The notes below the pieces were generated by a model. It worked only from the letters and a program-made list of their open reading frames with translations. It searched no databases and was not told the origin of the DNA. The translations under genes were made by a program, and so were the position numbers. Positions 30,582 through 40,461 of a stretch of DNA of 64,000 bases are shown here, one piece after another. The DNA lies in NCBI RefSeq assembly GCF_010729665.1, contig NZ_AP022610.1, positions 1 through 64,000 of the forward strand. The letters run 5' to 3'. The first letter of the stretch is position 1; every line of letters begins with the position of its first letter. The stretch is from Mycolicibacterium madagascariense (lineage in GTDB: Bacteria > Actinomycetota > Actinomycetes > Mycobacteriales > Mycobacteriaceae).

Positions 30582-33440
30582 GTGACTGATGGGCAAGGCG
30601 CCTCGGACGCCTCGGGCACCCCACGGCACCGCTACGACGCGGCGCTGGCTGGGGAGATCGAACGTACCTGGCAGCAGAACTGGGACCGGCTGGGAACGTT
30701 CCACGTGCCCAACCCGGTCGGCTCGCTGGCGCCCACCGACGGCTCCGAGGTGCCCGCCGACAAGATGTTCGTGCAGGACATGTTCCCCTACCCCTCCGGC
30801 GAGGGCCTGCACGTCGGTCATCCCCTGGGCTACATCGCCACCGACGTGTACGCCAGGTACTTCCGTATGACGGGACGTAACGTGTTGCACGCGTTGGGTT
30901 TCGACGCGTTCGGGTTGCCCGCCGAGCAGTACGCGGTGCAGACGGGGACCCATCCCCGCACCCGCACCGAGGCGAACATCGTCAACTTCCGTCGCCAGCT
31001 GGGCCGGCTGGGGCTCGGCCACGACGCCCGGCGCAGCTTCTCCACCACCGACACCGACTTCTACAAGTGGACGCAGTGGATCTTCCTGCAGATCTACGAC
31101 TCGTGGTTCGACCAGGCCGCCAACAAGGCGCGCCCGATCGCCGACCTGGTGGCCGAATTCGAGTCGGGCGCCAGGGTCCCCGACGGCACCCCCTGGTCGC
31201 AGCTCGCGGCGGGCGAGCGCGCGGACCTCGTCGACTCCTACCGGCTGGTGTACCGCGCCGACTCCGTCGTCAACTGGTGCCCGGGGCTGGGCACGGTGCT
31301 CGCCAACGAGGAGGTGACCTCCGACGGGCGCAGCGACCGCGGCAACTTCCCGGTCTTCCGGAAACGCCTGCGGCAGTGGATGATGCGCATCACCGCGTAC
31401 TCCGACCGGCTGCTCGACGACCTCGACGTGCTGGACTGGCCGGACAAGGTCAAGGCCATGCAGCGCAACTGGATCGGGCGATCGACGGGCGCCGAGGTGC
31501 GCTTCGCCACCGACGCCGGTGACGTCGAGGTGTTCACCACACGGCCCGACACCCTCTACGGTGCCACCTACCTGGTGCTAGCGCCCGAGCACGAGCTGGT
31601 CGACGCGCTCGTCGCGGCCGGCGAGCGCGGAGGCGCCGGATGGCCGGAGGGGACCGACGAGCGCTGGACGTTCGGGGCCGCGTCGCCCGCCGAGGCCGTG
31701 GCGGCCTACCGGGCTGCCATCGCCGCCAAGTCGGACCTGGAGCGCCAGGAGAACAAGTCCAAGACCGGCGTCTTCCTCGGGGCCCATGCGACGAATCCCG
31801 TTGACGGCAGCCGCATTCCGGTGTTCATCGCCGACTACGTGCTGGCGGGTTACGGCACCGGGGCCATCATGGCGGTGCCCAGCGGCGACCAGCGCGACTG
31901 GGAGTTCGCGACGGCGTTCGGGCTGCCGATCGTCGAGGTGGTGTCCGGCGGTGACGTCACCGTCGGCGCCTACCACGGCGACGGCGTGCTGGTGAACTCC
32001 GGTGAGCTCGACGGGTTGAGCGTGGCGTCGGCCAAGGAGGCGATCGTCGGCCGGCTGGAGGCCGCCGGGCGGGGCCGCGCGCGCATCGAATACAAGCTGC
32101 GGGACTGGCTGTTCGCCCGCCAGCGCTACTGGGGTGAGCCGTTCCCGATCGTCTACGACGCCGACGGTCGCGCGCACGGGCTGCCCGAGTCGGCGCTGCC
32201 GGTGGAACTGCCCGACGTCCCCAATTACGCTCCGGTGCAATTCGATCCGGACGACGCCGACAGCGAGCCGTCTCCTCCGCTCGGCAAGGCCACCGAGTGG
32301 GTCCACGTCGACCTCGACCTCGGCGACGGGCTCAAGCCCTATACCCGCGACACCAACGTCATGCCGCAGTGGGCGGGCAGTTCCTGGTATGAGCTGCGCT
32401 ACGCCGACCCGCACAACTCGGAGACGTTCTGCGCCAAGGAGAACGAGGCGTACTGGATGGGTCCGCGGCCGGCCGAGCACGGCCCGTCGGATCCCGGCGG
32501 GGTCGACCTGTACGTCGGCGGCGTCGAGCACGCGGTGCTGCACCTGCTCTACTCGCGGTTCTGGCACAAGGTGCTCTACGACCGGGGCTTCGTCTCGTCG
32601 CGCGAGCCCTACCGCCGCCTGATCAACCAGGGCTACATCCAGGCCTACGCCTACACCGACTCGCGCGGGTCCTACGTGCCCGCCGCCGAGGTCGTCGAAC
32701 GCGACGGGGCGTTCTGGTACCAGGGCGCTGAGGTCAACCGCGAGTTCGGCAAGATCGGCAAGAGCCTGAAGAACTCGGTCTCACCCGACGAGATCTGCGA
32801 GGAGTACGGCGCGGACACCCTGCGCGTGTACGAGATGTCGATGGGGCCCCTGGAGGCGTCGCGGCCGTGGGCGACCAAGGACGTCGTCGGTGCGTACCGG
32901 TTCCTGCAGCGGGTCTGGCGCGTCGTCGTCGACGAGGGCACCGGTGCCACGCGCGTCACCGAGCAGGAGCAGTTGACCGAGCCCACGCTGCGGCTGCTGA
33001 ACAAGACGATCGCCGGCGTCGCGGAAGACTATGCGGGACTGCGCAACAACACCGCGGCCGCGAAGCTCATCGAGTACACCAACCACCTCACCAAGGACGA
33101 GGTCACCGCGCGAGCGGCGGTCGAGCCGTTGGTGCTGATGCTCGCGCCGCTGGCGCCGCACCTCGCCGAGGAGCTGTGGCACCGCCTCGGCCACGAGCGC
33201 TCACTCGCGCACGGGCCCTTCCCGCAGGCGGATCCGGCGTACCTCGTCGAGGACACCGTCGAGTATCCCGTCCAGGTCAACGGCAAGGTCCGTGGGCGCA
33301 TCACGGTGGCGGCCGACGCCGATGCCGACGCCCTGGAGGCCGCGGCGCTGGCGGACGAGAAGGTCGTCGCCTTCATGGCGGGCGCCACGCCGCGCAAGAT
33401 CATCGTGGTCGCGGGCAAGCTGGTCAACGTCGTCATCTGA
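30582..33440 (+). CDS. leuS: Leucyl-tRNA synthetase
   Basis: Class I aminoacyl-tRNA synthetase charging tRNA-Leu. The GTG start at 30582 gives [12 protein letters not shown] and 952 residues; longer in-frame starts exist but lack homology. The HIGH-type motif is in [13 protein letters not shown] (about residue 76), the connective editing domain has [18 protein letters not shown], and the KMSKS loop is [12 protein letters not shown] near 723. The C-terminal anticodon-binding part ends [10 protein letters not shown]...[11 protein letters not shown]. Intact. From here to the window end I found no broken frames. Confidence 0.96.
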   Translation: MTDGQGASDASGTPRHRYDAALAGEIERTWQQNWDRLGTFHVPNPVGSLAPTDGSEVPADKMFVQDMFPYPSGEGLHVGHPLGYIATDVYARYFRMTGRNVLHALGFDAFGLPAEQYAVQTGTHPRTRTEANIVNFRRQLGRLGLGHDARRSFSTTDTDFYKWTQWIFLQIYDSWFDQAANKARPIADLVAEFESGARVPDGTPWSQLAAGERADLVDSYRLVYRADSVVNWCPGLGTVLANEEVTSDGRSDRGNFPVFRKRLRQWMMRITAYSDRLLDDLDVLDWPDKVKAMQRNWIGRSTGAEVRFATDAGDVEVFTTRPDTLYGATYLVLAPEHELVDALVAAGERGGAGWPEGTDERWTFGAASPAEAVAAYRAAIAAKSDLERQENKSKTGVFLGAHATNPVDGSRIPVFIADYVLAGYGTGAIMAVPSGDQRDWEFATAFGLPIVEVVSGGDVTVGAYHGDGVLVNSGELDGLSVASAKEAIVGRLEAAGRGRARIEYKLRDWLFARQRYWGEPFPIVYDADGRAHGLPESALPVELPDVPNYAPVQFDPDDADSEPSPPLGKATEWVHVDLDLGDGLKPYTRDTNVMPQWAGSSWYELRYADPHNSETFCAKENEAYWMGPRPAEHGPSDPGGVDLYVGGVEHAVLHLLYSRFWHKVLYDRGFVSSREPYRRLINQGYIQAYAYTDSRGSYVPAAEVVERDGAFWYQGAEVNREFGKIGKSLKNSVSPDEICEEYGADTLRVYEMSMGPLEASRPWATKDVVGAYRFLQRVWRVVVDEGTGATRVTEQEQLTEPTLRLLNKTIAGVAEDYAGLRNNTAAAKLIEYTNHLTKDEVTARAAVEPLVLMLAPLAPHLAEELWHRLGHERSLAHGPFPQADPAYLVEDTVEYPVQVNGKVRGRITVAADADADALEAAALADEKVVAFMAGATPRKIIVVAGKLVNVVI

Positions 33441-33502
33441 CCGACACCGGCGCGATTCGTGTCGGTTCAGTAGCGGTGGGCGCGACGGGATCGACACGAA
33501 TC
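33441..33502. terminator. Hairpins between convergent leuS and amidase genes
   Basis: Directly after the leuS stop, CCGACAC (33441-33447) can pair with GTGTCGG (33459-33465). The overlapping GATTCGTGTCG (33454-33464) can instead pair with CGACACGAATC (33492-33502). Two alternative stems between converging genes suggest a bidirectional transcription stop. No U-run is present, which is common in mycobacterial terminators. Confidence 0.45.
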
Positions 33503-35174
33503 ACCCGAGCGGGGGCGGTGTGCGGCGCTGACCCGTCGCCTCGACCGCCGCGGCGTAGCCGAGCAGGGCGACGTCGTCGTAGGCGCGGCCCGCGATCGTC
33601 AACCCGACGGGCATGCCGATGTCGGCCATCGTGCCCATCGGGACCGTGACCGTGGGGATGCCGAGGTGGCGAATCGCCAAGTTGCCGTTGGCCACCCACA
33701 CGCCGTTGCGCCAGCCGAGGTCGGCCGACGCGGGGTTGACGTCCATGTCGGCGGGCCCGACGTCGGCCACCGCGGGGAACACGACGGCGTCCAGGCGGTG
33801 CTCGTCGAGCCACTGCTCGAAGTCGACCTGCCGGGTGCGCTCGAGGGCGTGCACGCCTTCGGCGATCGCGGGAATGCCGAGGAACGAGTCGATGGGGTGT
33901 TCCCGAATGAAGGCGGGATAGTCGGCGATGTCGTCGTCGAAGCCGTCGTAGCGGTCGGGGAGGGCACCGGGCGGGGGCGGGAAGATGCGGCTGCCGTCGA
34001 CGTCGGCGAGACGGTTGAGCGCGGGATCGCCGTTGGCGGCCAGGAAGTCGTCCCACGCCCACGCCGACAGGTCGACGATCTCGCGGCGCAGGTATTCGCG
34101 GCTGACCCAGCCACGGGTGGCGATCGTCGGTGCACCCGCCCGGTCGCCCTCGTAGTTGCTCACCACCGGGAAGTCGACGTCGACCACCTCGGCACCGGCT
34201 GCGACCAGATCCCGCCGCAGGGCGTCGAAGAGGTCGAGCACCGACGGACGCGTCTCGATGCGCCGACCCGTCGGGCCGCCGATCCCGGTGGCGCCGACCC
34301 CGGCGTCCTCGTCGGCACCGACGTACATGCCCGGTACCCCGAAGCGCCTGCCGTGCAACGACGTCGGGCTCAGAACGGGGTACGACGGCGGCCGCATCTC
34401 GTCGACGTGGGGCAACGGCACCCAGGGCTGCAGCCGCCAGAAGTCCCCCCGGGCGTCGGGGTCCGGCACGACGAGGACGTCGAGTATCTCCAGCAGGTCG
34501 GCCACCGAACGGGTGTGGGGGACCACGACGTCCATCGTCGGCACCAGGGGCCAACCCCCGCGGGTGGAGATGACGCCGCGTGACGGGGTGTAGGCGCAGA
34601 GCGCGTTGTTGGACGCCGGGCCGCGGCCCGAGGACCACGTCTCCTCACCGATGCCGAAGGCGCACAGCGACGCAGCGGTCGCGGTACCGGAGCCATTCGA
34701 CGAACCCGAGGCGAAGGGCGCGGTGAGAAACGCGGCATTGTAGGGACTCTCGGCCCGCCCGTAGAGACCGCGCTGCATGCCGCCGTTGGCCATCGGCGGC
34801 ATGTTGGTCAAGCCGATCAGTACGGCGCCTGCTGCCCGCAGGCGCTCGACGACGAACGAATCCCGCTGAGCCACCAGGTCGGCGAACGCGGGACTGCCAG
34901 CCGCCACGGTGAGACCGCGCGCCTGGTAGCTGTCCTTGACCGTGTAGGGGATGCCGTCCAGCGGGCCCAGCGTGGCACCGGCGGCGCGGCGGGCATCGGA
35001 GGCGGCCGCCGCGGCGTGGGCGTCCGGGTCGAACACCACGATCGAGTTGAGGTACCCGTCGTAGGCGGCGATGCGGGCGAGGTACGCCTCGAGCAGGCCG
35101 ACCGCGGTGACCCGGCCGTCGGCCATGGCGTTTCGCAGGTCGGCGATCGAGGCCTCGCGCACGTCGAAGGTCAT
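33501..35174 (-). CDS. Amidase signature family hydrolase
   Basis: Ser-cisSer-Lys amidohydrolase; the substrate is unknown. It has 557 residues, intact. The catalytic Lys is in GIPYTVKDSYQARG (about residue 79). The Gly/Ser-rich signature reads FASGSSNGSGTATAAS, and the nucleophile segment is EETWSSGRGPASNN, a little unlike the usual DTGGSIR pattern. A long insertion (about 290-430) and a C-terminal GTMADIGMPVGLTIAG finish the fold. ATG start at 35174. It lies six bases after the SDR gene on the same strand, likely cotranscribed. Confidence 0.85.
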   Translation of the reverse strand: MTFDVREASIADLRNAMADGRVTAVGLLEAYLARIAAYDGYLNSIVVFDPDAHAAAAASDARRAAGATLGPLDGIPYTVKDSYQARGLTVAAGSPAFADLVAQRDSFVVERLRAAGAVLIGLTNMPPMANGGMQRGLYGRAESPYNAAFLTAPFASGSSNGSGTATAASLCAFGIGEETWSSGRGPASNNALCAYTPSRGVISTRGGWPLVPTMDVVVPHTRSVADLLEILDVLVVPDPDARGDFWRLQPWVPLPHVDEMRPPSYPVLSPTSLHGRRFGVPGMYVGADEDAGVGATGIGGPTGRRIETRPSVLDLFDALRRDLVAAGAEVVDVDFPVVSNYEGDRAGAPTIATRGWVSREYLRREIVDLSAWAWDDFLAANGDPALNRLADVDGSRIFPPPPGALPDRYDGFDDDIADYPAFIREHPIDSFLGIPAIAEGVHALERTRQVDFEQWLDEHRLDAVVFPAVADVGPADMDVNPASADLGWRNGVWVANGNLAIRHLGIPTVTVPMGTMADIGMPVGLTIAGRAYDDVALLGYAAAVEATGQRRTPPPLG

Positions 35175-35180
35175 CGTCGG

Positions 35181-35879
35181 CTACCTCGGCCGGAGCACGA
35201 TCTCGTGCACCTGCGCGTCGGGCGGAGTGTGCACCGCCTGCGCGACGACGCCGGCCACCGTCTCCGGCGACATGAACCGGGCGGGGTCGTAGTCGCCCTC
35301 CTCGTAGGCGACGAGCGCACGTTGCATCTCGCTGTCGAACCTGCCGGGGTGCACCGACGTCACCCGCAGGTCCGGCTCGTCGGCGCGCAGCGAATACGCG
35401 AACGACCGCAGGGCGAACTTGCTCGCCGAGTACGACGCCATCCCCGGCGACGCCTTGATGCCCGAGCCGGAGTTGATGAAGATCACCTGCCCGCGAGCGG
35501 CGCGCAGCGCGGGTAGCAATGCGAGCGTCAGCGCGACGGCGCCGACGACGTTGACCTCGAAGCTGGCCCGCCACTCCTCGGCGCTGGACTCCGCGACCCG
35601 CCCCGGGTAGCACACGCCCGCGTTGTGGATCAGCACGTCGAGGTCGGTCAGCACCTCGGTCGCGGCCTCGATCGACGCGGCGTCGGTCAGATCGAGCGGC
35701 CAGGTCGGGGCGCCGAGCCGGGCCGCGAGCGCGTCCAGCCGATCCGACGGGCGGCCCGCGAGCAGCAGCGCGTGGGTGGGCGCCAGCGCGTCGGCGAGGG
35801 CCGAGCCGAGGCCGCCCGCGGCCCCGGTGATCAGCGCCGTGGGGGTCTTGTCGCCGTGCGACCGATCATCAGGAACCAC
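35181..35879 (-). CDS. Short-chain dehydrogenase/reductase
   Basis: NAD(P)-dependent oxidoreductase of classical SDR type, 232 residues. The cofactor motif is TGAAGGLGSALA, with the central NAG in LIHNAGVCYPG, catalytic Ser in INSGSGIKAS, and YxxxK in YSASKFALR. GTG start at 35879; the real start could be a few codons later because the first 12 residues are not part of the fold. Substrate unknown. Probably the first gene of an SDR-amidase pair, divergent from the glucosylglycerate hydrolase. Confidence 0.85.
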   Translation of the reverse strand: MVPDDRSHGDKTPTALITGAAGGLGSALADALAPTHALLLAGRPSDRLDALAARLGAPTWPLDLTDAASIEAATEVLTDLDVLIHNAGVCYPGRVAESSAEEWRASFEVNVVGAVALTLALLPALRAARGQVIFINSGSGIKASPGMASYSASKFALRSFAYSLRADEPDLRVTSVHPGRFDSEMQRALVAYEEGDYDPARFMSPETVAGVVAQAVHTPPDAQVHEIVLRPR

Positions 35880-35933
35880 ACGCGAACCCTACCGACCTGC
35901 GCGCTCGCCCAACGCATCGCATGATTGATCGCG

Positions 35934-37274
35934 ATGCCTCCCGATTCCAGCTTTGCGCCCACCCAGCTGGCGGCCCGCGCCGCCTACCTGCTGCGGGGTA
36001 ACGACCTCGGCGTGATGACCACCGCCGCCCCCCTGCTGTACCCGCACATGTGGAGCTGGGACTCCGCGTTCGTGACGATCGGACTCGCCCCGCTGAGCGT
36101 CGAGCGGGCCGTCGTCGAGTTGGACACCCTGCTGTCGGCGCAGTGGGCGAACGGGATGATCCCGCACATCGTCTTCGCCAACGGCGTCGACGGCTACTTT
36201 CCTGGGCCCGCGCGCTGGGCCACGTCGACGCTGGCGGCCAACGCGCCGAAGAACCGGCACACCTCGGGCATCACGCAACCGCCGGTGCATGCGATCGCCG
36301 TGCAGCGCATCCTCGACCGCGCCCGCACCAGGGGCCGCTCCACCCGCGCGGTGGCCGGGGCGTTCCTCGACCGGCGCTGGCCGGATCTGGTGCGGTGGCA
36401 TCGCTGGCTGGCCGAGGCGCGTGACCCCGACGGGCGGGGGCGGGTCACGCTCTACCACGGCTGGGAGTCCGGGCTCGACAACTCACCGCGCTGGGATGGC
36501 GCCTACGCCAACGTGATTCCTGGAGTGGTACCGCCGTACCAGCGCGAGGACACGAAGATCAACACCGATACGACGCAGCGGCCGTCCGACGGCGAGTACG
36601 ACCGCTACATGTGGCTCGTCGAGGAGATGAAGTCGGTCAACTACGACGACGCGCTGCTGCCGAAGGTGATGAGCTTCGCCGTCGAGGACGTCTTCGTCTC
36701 GGCCATCCTCTCGGTCGCGTGCACGGTGCTGGCCGAGATCGGGGAGGACTACAAGCGGCCGCACGCCGACGTCCGCGATCTCTACTCGTGGGCCGAGCGG
36801 TTCCGCCGGGGCGTCGTCGACAGCACCGACGAACGGACCGGCGCCGCAAGGGATTACGACCTGCGCGCCAAGAAGTGGATCGCCACCGAGACGCTCGCGC
36901 AGTTCTCGCCGCTGCTGTGCGGAGGGTTGCCGCACGAGAAGGAGCGGATGCTGCTCCGGCTGCTCGAGGGTCCGCGCTTCTGCGGCCACCCCGACCTGAA
37001 GTACGCACTGATCCCCTCGACCTCGCCGGTGTCGCGGGACTTCCGGGCGCGTGAATACTGGCGCGGGCCGGTGTGGCCGGTGGTCACGTGGCTGTTCTCG
37101 TGGTGCTTCGCACGACGCGGCTGGGCGGAGCGGTCGGCTGCCCTGCGACGGGAGGGTCTGCGCCAGGCAAGCGACGGGACGTTCGCCGAATACTACGAAC
37201 CGTTCACCGGTGAGCCGCTCGGCAGCATGCAGCAGTCGTGGACCGCGGCGGCGGTACTGGACTGGCTGGGTTAG
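35934..37274 (+). CDS. ggh: Glucosylglycerate hydrolase (GH63 family)
   Basis: Hydrolyses glucosylglycerate (and mannosylglycerate) to sugar plus glycerate. In fast-growing mycobacteria glucosylglycerate accumulates in nitrogen starvation and this enzyme removes it on recovery. About 446 residues, intact. The (alpha/alpha)6 barrel landmarks include HMWSWDSAFVTIGLAP, the substrate loop YHGWESGLDNSPRWD (candidate general acid Asp), YWRGPVWPVVTWLF, and EYYEPFTGEPLGSMQQSW (candidate base Glu). The start at ATG 35934 (MPPDSSFAPTQL) matches the M. hassiacum enzyme as I remember it; a TTG three codons earlier is in frame. Its end overlaps that of the convergent marR gene. Confidence 0.9.
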   Translation: MPPDSSFAPTQLAARAAYLLRGNDLGVMTTAAPLLYPHMWSWDSAFVTIGLAPLSVERAVVELDTLLSAQWANGMIPHIVFANGVDGYFPGPARWATSTLAANAPKNRHTSGITQPPVHAIAVQRILDRARTRGRSTRAVAGAFLDRRWPDLVRWHRWLAEARDPDGRGRVTLYHGWESGLDNSPRWDGAYANVIPGVVPPYQREDTKINTDTTQRPSDGEYDRYMWLVEEMKSVNYDDALLPKVMSFAVEDVFVSAILSVACTVLAEIGEDYKRPHADVRDLYSWAERFRRGVVDSTDERTGAARDYDLRAKKWIATETLAQFSPLLCGGLPHEKERMLLRLLEGPRFCGHPDLKYALIPSTSPVSRDFRAREYWRGPVWPVVTWLFSWCFARRGWAERSAALRREGLRQASDGTFAEYYEPFTGEPLGSMQQSWTAAAVLDWLG

Positions 37275-37738
37275 GTCTTCGGGTCCTGTTCGGCCAGTCG
37301 GGCCAACGGCGCCAACGCATTGGCCAGCGTCTCGCGCTCCTCGGTGCTGAGGTTGCCGAGCATCGATGCCAGCTGAGCCCGCCGGGTGGCCAGCGCCTCG
37401 CGGTGCTGCACCAGTCCGCGGGGGGTGACGTCGACGAGCACGGCCCGCAGGTCGGACGGATCGCGGGACCGCTTGACCAGTCCCAGCTTCTCGAGCCGGC
37501 GGATGGCGACCGTCGTCGTGGGGGTGCGGACGCGCTCGTGGGCCGCCAGCTCTGTCATCCGGATCGGGCCGAGGTCGAGCAGCGTCAGCAGAATCGACAG
37601 TTGCGCAAGGGTGAGATCGGCGCCGCCCTCGGGGGTGTTCTTGTTCGCGTCGCTTCGCCGCAGCACGGAGAACAGCTTCGAGAGCACGTGTTGCAGCTCT
37701 CCGGCAAGTTCAGTGACCTGCGGCTCGGTCTCCACCAT
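37271..37738 (-). CDS. MarR family transcriptional regulator (Rv0042c family)
   Basis: Winged-helix repressor, 155 residues. Recognition region: MTELAAHERVRTPTTTVAIRRLEKLGLV, wing KRSRDPSDLRAVLVDVT. ATG start at 37738. It is convergent with ggh (stops overlap) and shares its strand with the downstream-lying (37.8-40.4 kb) ABC transporter. Two direct repeats just upstream of its start are candidate operators. The ligand and regulon are unknown. Confidence 0.9.
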   Translation of the reverse strand: MVETEPQVTELAGELQHVLSKLFSVLRRSDANKNTPEGGADLTLAQLSILLTLLDLGPIRMTELAAHERVRTPTTTVAIRRLEKLGLVKRSRDPSDLRAVLVDVTPRGLVQHREALATRRAQLASMLGNLSTEERETLANALAPLARLAEQDPKT

Positions 37739-37752
37739 AATTCGCTAGTCTA

Positions 37753-37770
37753 ACCTGTCACTACCTGTCA
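37753..37770. promoter_or_regulatory. Direct repeats upstream of marR, candidate operator
   Basis: ACCTGTCA occurs at 37753-37760 and again at 37763-37770: identical 8-mers exactly one helical turn apart, 15-32 bp before the marR start and close to the ABC transporter end. They could bind the MarR protein or be part of its promoter. This is a motif-level inference. Confidence 0.4.
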
Positions 37771-37845
37771 GAAGCCCAACAACAGACGTTTGGGATGAAA
37801 TGACAGTGGCGCGCACCTGACCGTCCGGGTCATCACGTCACCCGG

Positions 37846-38592
37846 TCAGAGCACCTGTGACAGGAACTGGCGCAGCCGTTCGGTTTCCGCGCCGTCGAAG
37901 AGTCGGTCCGGTTCGCCCGATTCGACGACCGCGCCGTGGTCCATGAACACCACGGCGTCGGCGGCCGACTGCGCGAAACCCATCTCGTGGGTGACCACCA
38001 CCATCGTCATGCCGTCGCGGCCGAGCTCGGCGATGAGCGCCAGGATGCCCTTGACCAGTTCGGGATCCAGCGCCGAGGTGGCCTCGTCGAAGAACATCAC
38101 CTGGGGCGCCATCGCGAGCGCCCGCGCGATCGCGACCCGCTGCTGCTGGCCACCGGACAGGGTGGCGGGACGGACATCGGCCTTGTGCCGCAACCCGACT
38201 CGCTCCAACTGCGCCAGCCCGAGTTCGCGCGCCGCGTCGGCGCCGAGTCCCTTGAGCTTGCGGGGTGCCAGCGTGACGTTGTCGAGCACCGTCTTGTGCG
38301 GAAACAGGTTGAACTGCTGGAACACCATGCCGATCCGTTGCCGCAGGGCGTCGGGATCGTCCGCGAGCACCGAGCGACCGTCGAGCAGGATGTCGCCGCG
38401 ATCGGGTTCGTACAGCCGGTTGAGCACCCGCAGCAGGGTCGACTTCCCGGAACCGGACGGCCCGATCACCACGGTGGTGGTGCCTGCGGGGACGTCGAGG
38501 TCGACCCCGCGCAGGACCGCGTTCCTGCCGAATGACAAGTGAATGTCCTTGGCCGCCAACGAGACTGGTTCGGACTTCGCGGGTGTGCTCAC
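37846..38592 (-). CDS. Polar amino-acid ABC transporter, ATP-binding protein
   Basis: ATPase of a GlnQ/HisP-type importer, 248 residues, intact. Walker A is GPSGSGKSTLL, Q-loop VFQQFNLFPHKTV, signature LSGGQQQRVAIARAL, Walker B VMFFDEATSALD, and switch His in VVTHEMGFAQ. ATG start at 38592 overlaps the stop of the fused permease gene (ATGA), so the two are coupled and one transporter. Which amino acid is moved cannot be read from the sequence. Confidence 0.92.
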   Translation of the reverse strand: MSTPAKSEPVSLAAKDIHLSFGRNAVLRGVDLDVPAGTTTVVIGPSGSGKSTLLRVLNRLYEPDRGDILLDGRSVLADDPDALRQRIGMVFQQFNLFPHKTVLDNVTLAPRKLKGLGADAARELGLAQLERVGLRHKADVRPATLSGGQQQRVAIARALAMAPQVMFFDEATSALDPELVKGILALIAELGRDGMTMVVVTHEMGFAQSAADAVVFMDHGAVVESGEPDRLFDGAETERLRQFLSQVL

Positions 38593-40391
38593 ACCATCTC
38601 CTGGGTGGCCGCCGGGCTGGCCGGGCTGTTCGGCTCCGCGGAGTCGGCGACGGGCCGCCCGCGCCGGAGGCGATCGTCGATGACGTTGACCAGATGGGTC
38701 AGCGGAATGGTCAACAGCAGGTAGAACAGCCCCGCCGCCACCAGGGGCGAGAGGTTGCCGGTCTGGGCGTTGAGGTCCCGGCCGACCTGGAACAGTTCAC
38801 GCTGGCTGGCGATCAGGCCGAGGAAGTACACCAGCGACGACGCCTTGAGCAACGCGATGAATTGGTTGACCAGTGCCGGCAGCACCCGTCGAATGCCTTG
38901 TGGCACAACGACCAAGCGCATCGACCGCGAGTAGCTGAAGCCCAGCGCCCGGGACGCCTCGAGCTGTCCGGCCTCCACGCTCTGAATGCCCGAACGCAGG
39001 ATCTCGCCCACGTAGGCCGCCGCCATCAACCCCAGCGCCGCGATGCCCAGCGGGTAGGGGTCGTTGCCCGTCAGACTGCCGACGAGCGGCCCGACGCCCA
39101 ACCCGATCAGCAGGATGATGACCACCTCGGGCAGGCCACGGAACACGTCGGTGTACACGCGCGCCGGCCACCGCAGCCATCTCGAGGTCGAGATGCCCGC
39201 CACGGCGAGGACCAACCCGAGCGCCAGCCCGATGACGCTGGCGCTGACGGTGAGGATCAGCGTGTTCGGCAGGCCCGTCGTCAGGAGGTCGGGGATCGCC
39301 TTGCGGTACAGCCCCCAATCCAGGAACGAGTCCTTCAGTTGGCGCAGTACCGATTTCGGCGCGACCCCGGAGTTGTCCGCGGTCGGCTTCTTGGTCGCCG
39401 CGATCGTCGCGAAGTCCGGCAGCTGGGGCACGGGAGCCGCCTTCGAGCCCGGTTTCCACCCGGGCGGGAGCGCCCGCGGCACCCATTCGGAGTACAGCTT
39501 GGCCCAGGTGCCGTCGGCGATGACGGCGTCGAGGCCGGCGTTGAGGGCGTCGATCAACGGCCTGTTCTCCTTGGCCACCGCGTAGGCGACGAAGTTGTCC
39601 AAGCTGAAGGTGTTCTCGACGATCTGGGCGGGGTCGCCCGCCCGGACCGTGCCGACGGCCTGTTGCGACGGCGCGACCCACGCGTCGATCTGGCGGGTCT
39701 TCAGGCTGGCGTACACCGTGTTGTAGTCGGGGAACTTCACCGGATCCAGGTGCAGCGTGTCGACGACGTAGGCCTCCTGCACCGTGCCCTGCACGACGCC
39801 GATGCGCTGACCCGCCGCCAGTTGCGAGAAGCTCTTGAGTGCCGAACCCGACGGGACGACGAGCGAGAAGTAGCCGAAGTCGTAGCCGTTGGTGAACCCG
39901 ACGGTCCGCCGACGGGCGTCGGTCGTGGTGATCGAGGACGAGCCGACGTCGAAGCGCCGCGCCGCGACCTGTGCCAGCAGCCCGGAGAAGTCGGTGCCGA
40001 CGAAGTTCACCTTCAGCCCGAGCTTGGCGGCGATCGCCCGCAGCAGCTCGTTGTCGAATCCGGTGAACTGGCCCCGAGCGTCGATGCAGATGCTCGGCGG
40101 CGCGTCGGAGAGCGTGCCGACCGTCAGCACGCCGGGGGTGCCGAGCCCCAGCGCGCCGACGTTCACCGGCAGCGGTTCGACGCCGGGGGTCGTGTACTTG
40201 TCGGCCGCCGGCCCCTTGGCTGCCGACGCGAGGTTGGTGGGGAGGGCGCTGGCACTGCCGACGCCGGGCGGCGCGCACTGGTCGCCGTCGGCGCCCGCCG
40301 CCGGTGCCACGCCCAGCGCGGCGACGAACAGGGTGGCGAGGAGAACGACGAGGACCTTGAGGCTGGCCGGGTGCCTGGGTTCGCCGATCAC
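38589..40391 (-). CDS. Fused substrate-binding protein and permease of amino-acid ABC transporter
   Basis: One 600-residue polypeptide carries both import modules. A signal or anchor helix (LKVLVVLLATLFVAALGV) is followed by a family 3 solute-binding domain at about residues 85-320 (FTGFDNELLRAIAAKLGLKV, GSSSITTTDARRRTVGFTN). After a linker, a HisM-type permease domain spans about 355-575 (NTLILTVSASVIGLALGL, EAGQLEASRALGFSYSRSM, the ATPase-contact loop). Fusion tethers one binding domain per subunit, so the transporter dimer has two. Intact, start ATG at 40391. Confidence 0.9.
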   Translation of the reverse strand: MIGEPRHPASLKVLVVLLATLFVAALGVAPAAGADGDQCAPPGVGSASALPTNLASAAKGPAADKYTTPGVEPLPVNVGALGLGTPGVLTVGTLSDAPPSICIDARGQFTGFDNELLRAIAAKLGLKVNFVGTDFSGLLAQVAARRFDVGSSSITTTDARRRTVGFTNGYDFGYFSLVVPSGSALKSFSQLAAGQRIGVVQGTVQEAYVVDTLHLDPVKFPDYNTVYASLKTRQIDAWVAPSQQAVGTVRAGDPAQIVENTFSLDNFVAYAVAKENRPLIDALNAGLDAVIADGTWAKLYSEWVPRALPPGWKPGSKAAPVPQLPDFATIAATKKPTADNSGVAPKSVLRQLKDSFLDWGLYRKAIPDLLTTGLPNTLILTVSASVIGLALGLVLAVAGISTSRWLRWPARVYTDVFRGLPEVVIILLIGLGVGPLVGSLTGNDPYPLGIAALGLMAAAYVGEILRSGIQSVEAGQLEASRALGFSYSRSMRLVVVPQGIRRVLPALVNQFIALLKASSLVYFLGLIASQRELFQVGRDLNAQTGNLSPLVAAGLFYLLLTIPLTHLVNVIDDRLRRGRPVADSAEPNSPASPAATQEMV

Positions 40392-40461
40392 CCCGGAAAC
40401 CTATCGGTACCGGCGCTCCTCGTGAAACGTTCGGCTCATACCGAACCCAACGCGCACCGCA

